From: Streptomyces sp. XD-27
Lineage (GTDB): Bacteria; Actinomycetota; Actinomycetes; Streptomycetales; Streptomycetaceae
NCBI RefSeq assembly: GCF_030553055.1
Contig: NZ_CP130713.1
Coordinates: 434,001-498,000, forward strand
Length of the DNA: 64,000 nucleotides
Reading direction: 5' to 3'
Shown here: positions 62,667 through 64,000 of the stretch, in pieces
How the letters are laid out: every line of letters begins with the position of its first letter
Position numbering within the stretch: the stretch's first letter is position 1
Notes under the pieces: model-generated
Database searches by the model: none
Told to the model about the DNA's origin: nothing
What the model saw: the letters and a program-made list of their open reading frames with translations, nothing else
Position numbers and translations under genes: made by a program

Positions 62667-63341
62667 TCACTTCGCTTTGTCATCGGTCAGTGCGTCGAAG
62701 TCCACGAAGCCGGTGTCCTCCAGGACCGTGATGTGGTCGAGGACGACGGTGTTGGCGCGGGTCGCCAGTGACCGGACCATGGAGTTGCGGCTGTTGGCGC
62801 GGATCTGCGCCACCAGCGAGAAGACCTTTCCGTGCGCTCTGCGCAGCAGGTTGGCGAAGAGCCGGTCGTACTCCCGCCCGCGGGCGGCGTCCAACTGGGC
62901 GAGCCAGCCCCGCTGTTCCTCCGTGGGCTGGTTGGCCAGGTCCACGCCGACGTCCCGTCCGACCTGGATGACCAGCTTGTCCAGCTCGGTGTGGCCCTCG
63001 ACGAGGTGGTCTCCGGCCATCCGTACCGCCGGGGTGGTGCCGCGCTGCTGCGCCTGGCGGCCCGCGGGCAGTTCCCACAGGCCCGCGAGCCGGACCTTGC
63101 GGACGAACTCCCGGTCCAGCGGGGTCAGCGGCCCGTACTGGGTGCTCATGACCCCGCGTCCGTCGTCCTCCCCCACCGCCGTGCCGGCGGCGGCCGAGGC
63201 GCCGCCGCGGCCGAAGAGCTGGACGGGGATCAGCAGGGCCACGAACGTCGCGGTGAGCGCGCCGACCACCAAGGTGGTGGCGAGCATGTGCCGGGACTCC
63301 GCTGTGCCGCCGAGGCCGAGTCGCCGTAGGCCGGATCGCAT
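62667..63341 (-). CDS. DUF4142 domain protein
   Basis: 224 residues from the ATG at 63341, preceded by GGGAGG. One membrane helix (LATTLVVGALTATFVALLIP) anchors it, with the rest outside. The DUF4142 helical bundle reads LDREFVRKVRLAGLWELPAG, VRMAGDHLVEGHTELDKLVI and YDRLFANLLRRAHGKVFSLV. The family has a ferritin-like four-helix fold of unknown activity. Co-transcribed with the DUF1996 gene, 4 bases apart. Confidence 0.87.
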   Translation of the reverse strand: MRSGLRRLGLGGTAESRHMLATTLVVGALTATFVALLIPVQLFGRGGASAAAGTAVGEDDGRGVMSTQYGPLTPLDREFVRKVRLAGLWELPAGRQAQQRGTTPAVRMAGDHLVEGHTELDKLVIQVGRDVGVDLANQPTEEQRGWLAQLDAARGREYDRLFANLLRRAHGKVFSLVAQIRANSRNSMVRSLATRANTVVLDHITVLEDTGFVDFDALTDDKAK

Positions 63342-63503
63342 GAGCACCCTCCCTTACTGAAGGCCGGATGAGATGCGTCCGGACGCTAGCCCCGGTCCAC
63401 GGGGGTGCGGTGAGGGTTCGTCACCGATGGACAAAGAACGGCCGGACCCCGAAATCCCTGGTACGGTGCGGCGGGTTACGGCTGCCGGTGGCGGCTGGGC
63501 GGG

Positions 63504-64000
63504 TTACGGACGTACGCTGCCGTCCGGGAGCGTCACGAACTCGCACCACACGACTTTTCCGCCCCCGCGCGGCTCGACGCCCCAGACGTCGGTCAGCCGG
63601 TCCACCAGCAGCAGGCCGCGCCCGGAGACGCCGGCCTCGCCGGGGTCCCGGCGCCGGGGCAGCGCGCTGGAGATGTCCTCCACGTCGACCCTGAGCCTGC
63701 GCTCGGCCCCACTGAGCATGCGGACGGTGACGATCGCCCCGCCGTCGGTGTGGAGCAGCACGTTGGTCATCAGCTCGTTGGTGACGAGTTCGATGTCGTC
63801 GACCCGGTCTCCGGCGCCCCAGGCCCGCAGCGCCGCGCGGAGCATGTGCCGGGCGGAGGCCAGGGCCTCGGGGTCGCCCTGGGCGATGTGCTGCTGGAGC
63901 CGCCCGCTGGACTGGGGTACGTCACCGCCCTGGCGGCGCAGGAGCAGCAGGGCGATGTCGTCCTCGCCGCCGCGCGCCTCGGCCATGGCGCACAGTTTGT
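63504..64000 (-). CDS. SpoIIE-phosphatase/HATPase fusion, 5' end beyond window
   Basis: The frame is open at 64000. The first visible residues, AEARGGEDDIALLLLRRQ, are the usual end of a SpoIIE/PP2C phosphatase domain. A HATPase_c domain follows: LVTNELMTNVLLHTDGGAIV, VDVEDISSALPRRRD, VSGRGLLLVDRLTDVWGVEP. This phosphatase-kinase build is frequent in Streptomyces anti-sigma signalling. Only the last 165 residues or so are visible; the ATG at 63986 is not the true start. Confidence 0.82.
   Translation of the reverse strand, partial: KLCAMAEARGGEDDIALLLLRRQGGDVPQSSGRLQQHIAQGDPEALASARHMLRAALRAWGAGDRVDDIELVTNELMTNVLLHTDGGAIVTVRMLSGAERRLRVDVEDISSALPRRRDPGEAGVSGRGLLLVDRLTDVWGVEPRGGGKVVWCEFVTLPDGSVRP

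Overview
The window is chromosomal DNA from a high-GC actinomycete, almost certainly a Streptomyces. Third codon positions are strongly G/C, GTG and TTG starts are frequent, genes are joined by GTGA/ATGA overlaps, and family-typical sets are present: an XRE/DUF397/SAM-methyltransferase island, orphan HATPase regulators, DUF1996 and DUF4142 secreted proteins, and MMPL, GlxA and DM13 proteins. I saw no rRNA, tRNA or CRISPR array.

Layout. 1-6.3 kb: a truncated phosphoribosyltransferase, stress and redox genes (AraC, DsbA-like, NmrA-like, HxlR), a relic patch (transposase, crotonyl-CoA reductase tail, truncated MeaB-type GTPase), an ArsR-like regulator and a peptide deformylase. 6.5-13.1 kb: a sugar/membrane cluster (NDP-sugar epimerase, GT2, TIGR04282/DUF2064 transferase, decayed methyltransferase, molybdopterin oxidoreductase, membrane proteins). 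13-19.7 kb: GNAT, DUF3237/SnoaL/TetR and DM13/two-component genes. 19.7-20.6 kb: fragments of an IS5 transposase, an NRPS condensation domain and an MFS pump. 20.6-28.5 kb: a minus-strand operon that looks like an unusual RiPP pathway. It holds a B12-type radical SAM protein, two candidate precursor peptides, a lanthipeptide-type lyase/kinase without cyclase, a glycosyltransferase, a methyltransferase and a SPASM radical SAM enzyme. 28.6-33.1 kb: an MHS transporter, a two-component system and a TAXI binding lipoprotein. 33.2-38.1 kb: MepB, HATPase, XRE/DUF397/methyltransferase and a polytopic membrane protein. 38.2-43.9 kb: a minus-strand pqqABCDE operon followed by a zinc-ribbon SDR and a TenA/PqqC-like protein. 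44.2-49.1 kb: glutamine-synthetase-like and amidohydrolase genes (FluG-like pair), an SDR and a zinc alcohol dehydrogenase. 49.1-64 kb: MMPL exporter, PhyH/AraC pair, quinone oxidoreductase/GlxA pair, two lipoproteins, a flavin/iron-sulfur protein with a membrane cytochrome, a PucR regulator, DUF1996/DUF4142 proteins and a SpoIIE-HATPase fragment.

One technical point governs the reading. Nine genes (epimerase, SPASM protein, glycosyltransferase, lyase/kinase, B12 radical SAM protein, TenA-like protein, PqqB, zinc alcohol dehydrogenase, Secreted_Lipo lipoprotein) each carry a single-base frame break at a short G or C run. In every case restoring one base to the run gives a family-like protein. 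This looks like systematic homopolymer under-calling, so I annotate them as probably intact. The relic patches at 3.6-4.9 kb, 9.1 kb and 19.8-20.6 kb are different: they are truncated or internally deleted and look truly decayed.

The most interesting content is the putative RiPP operon, followed by the PQQ operon with its two extra downstream genes.
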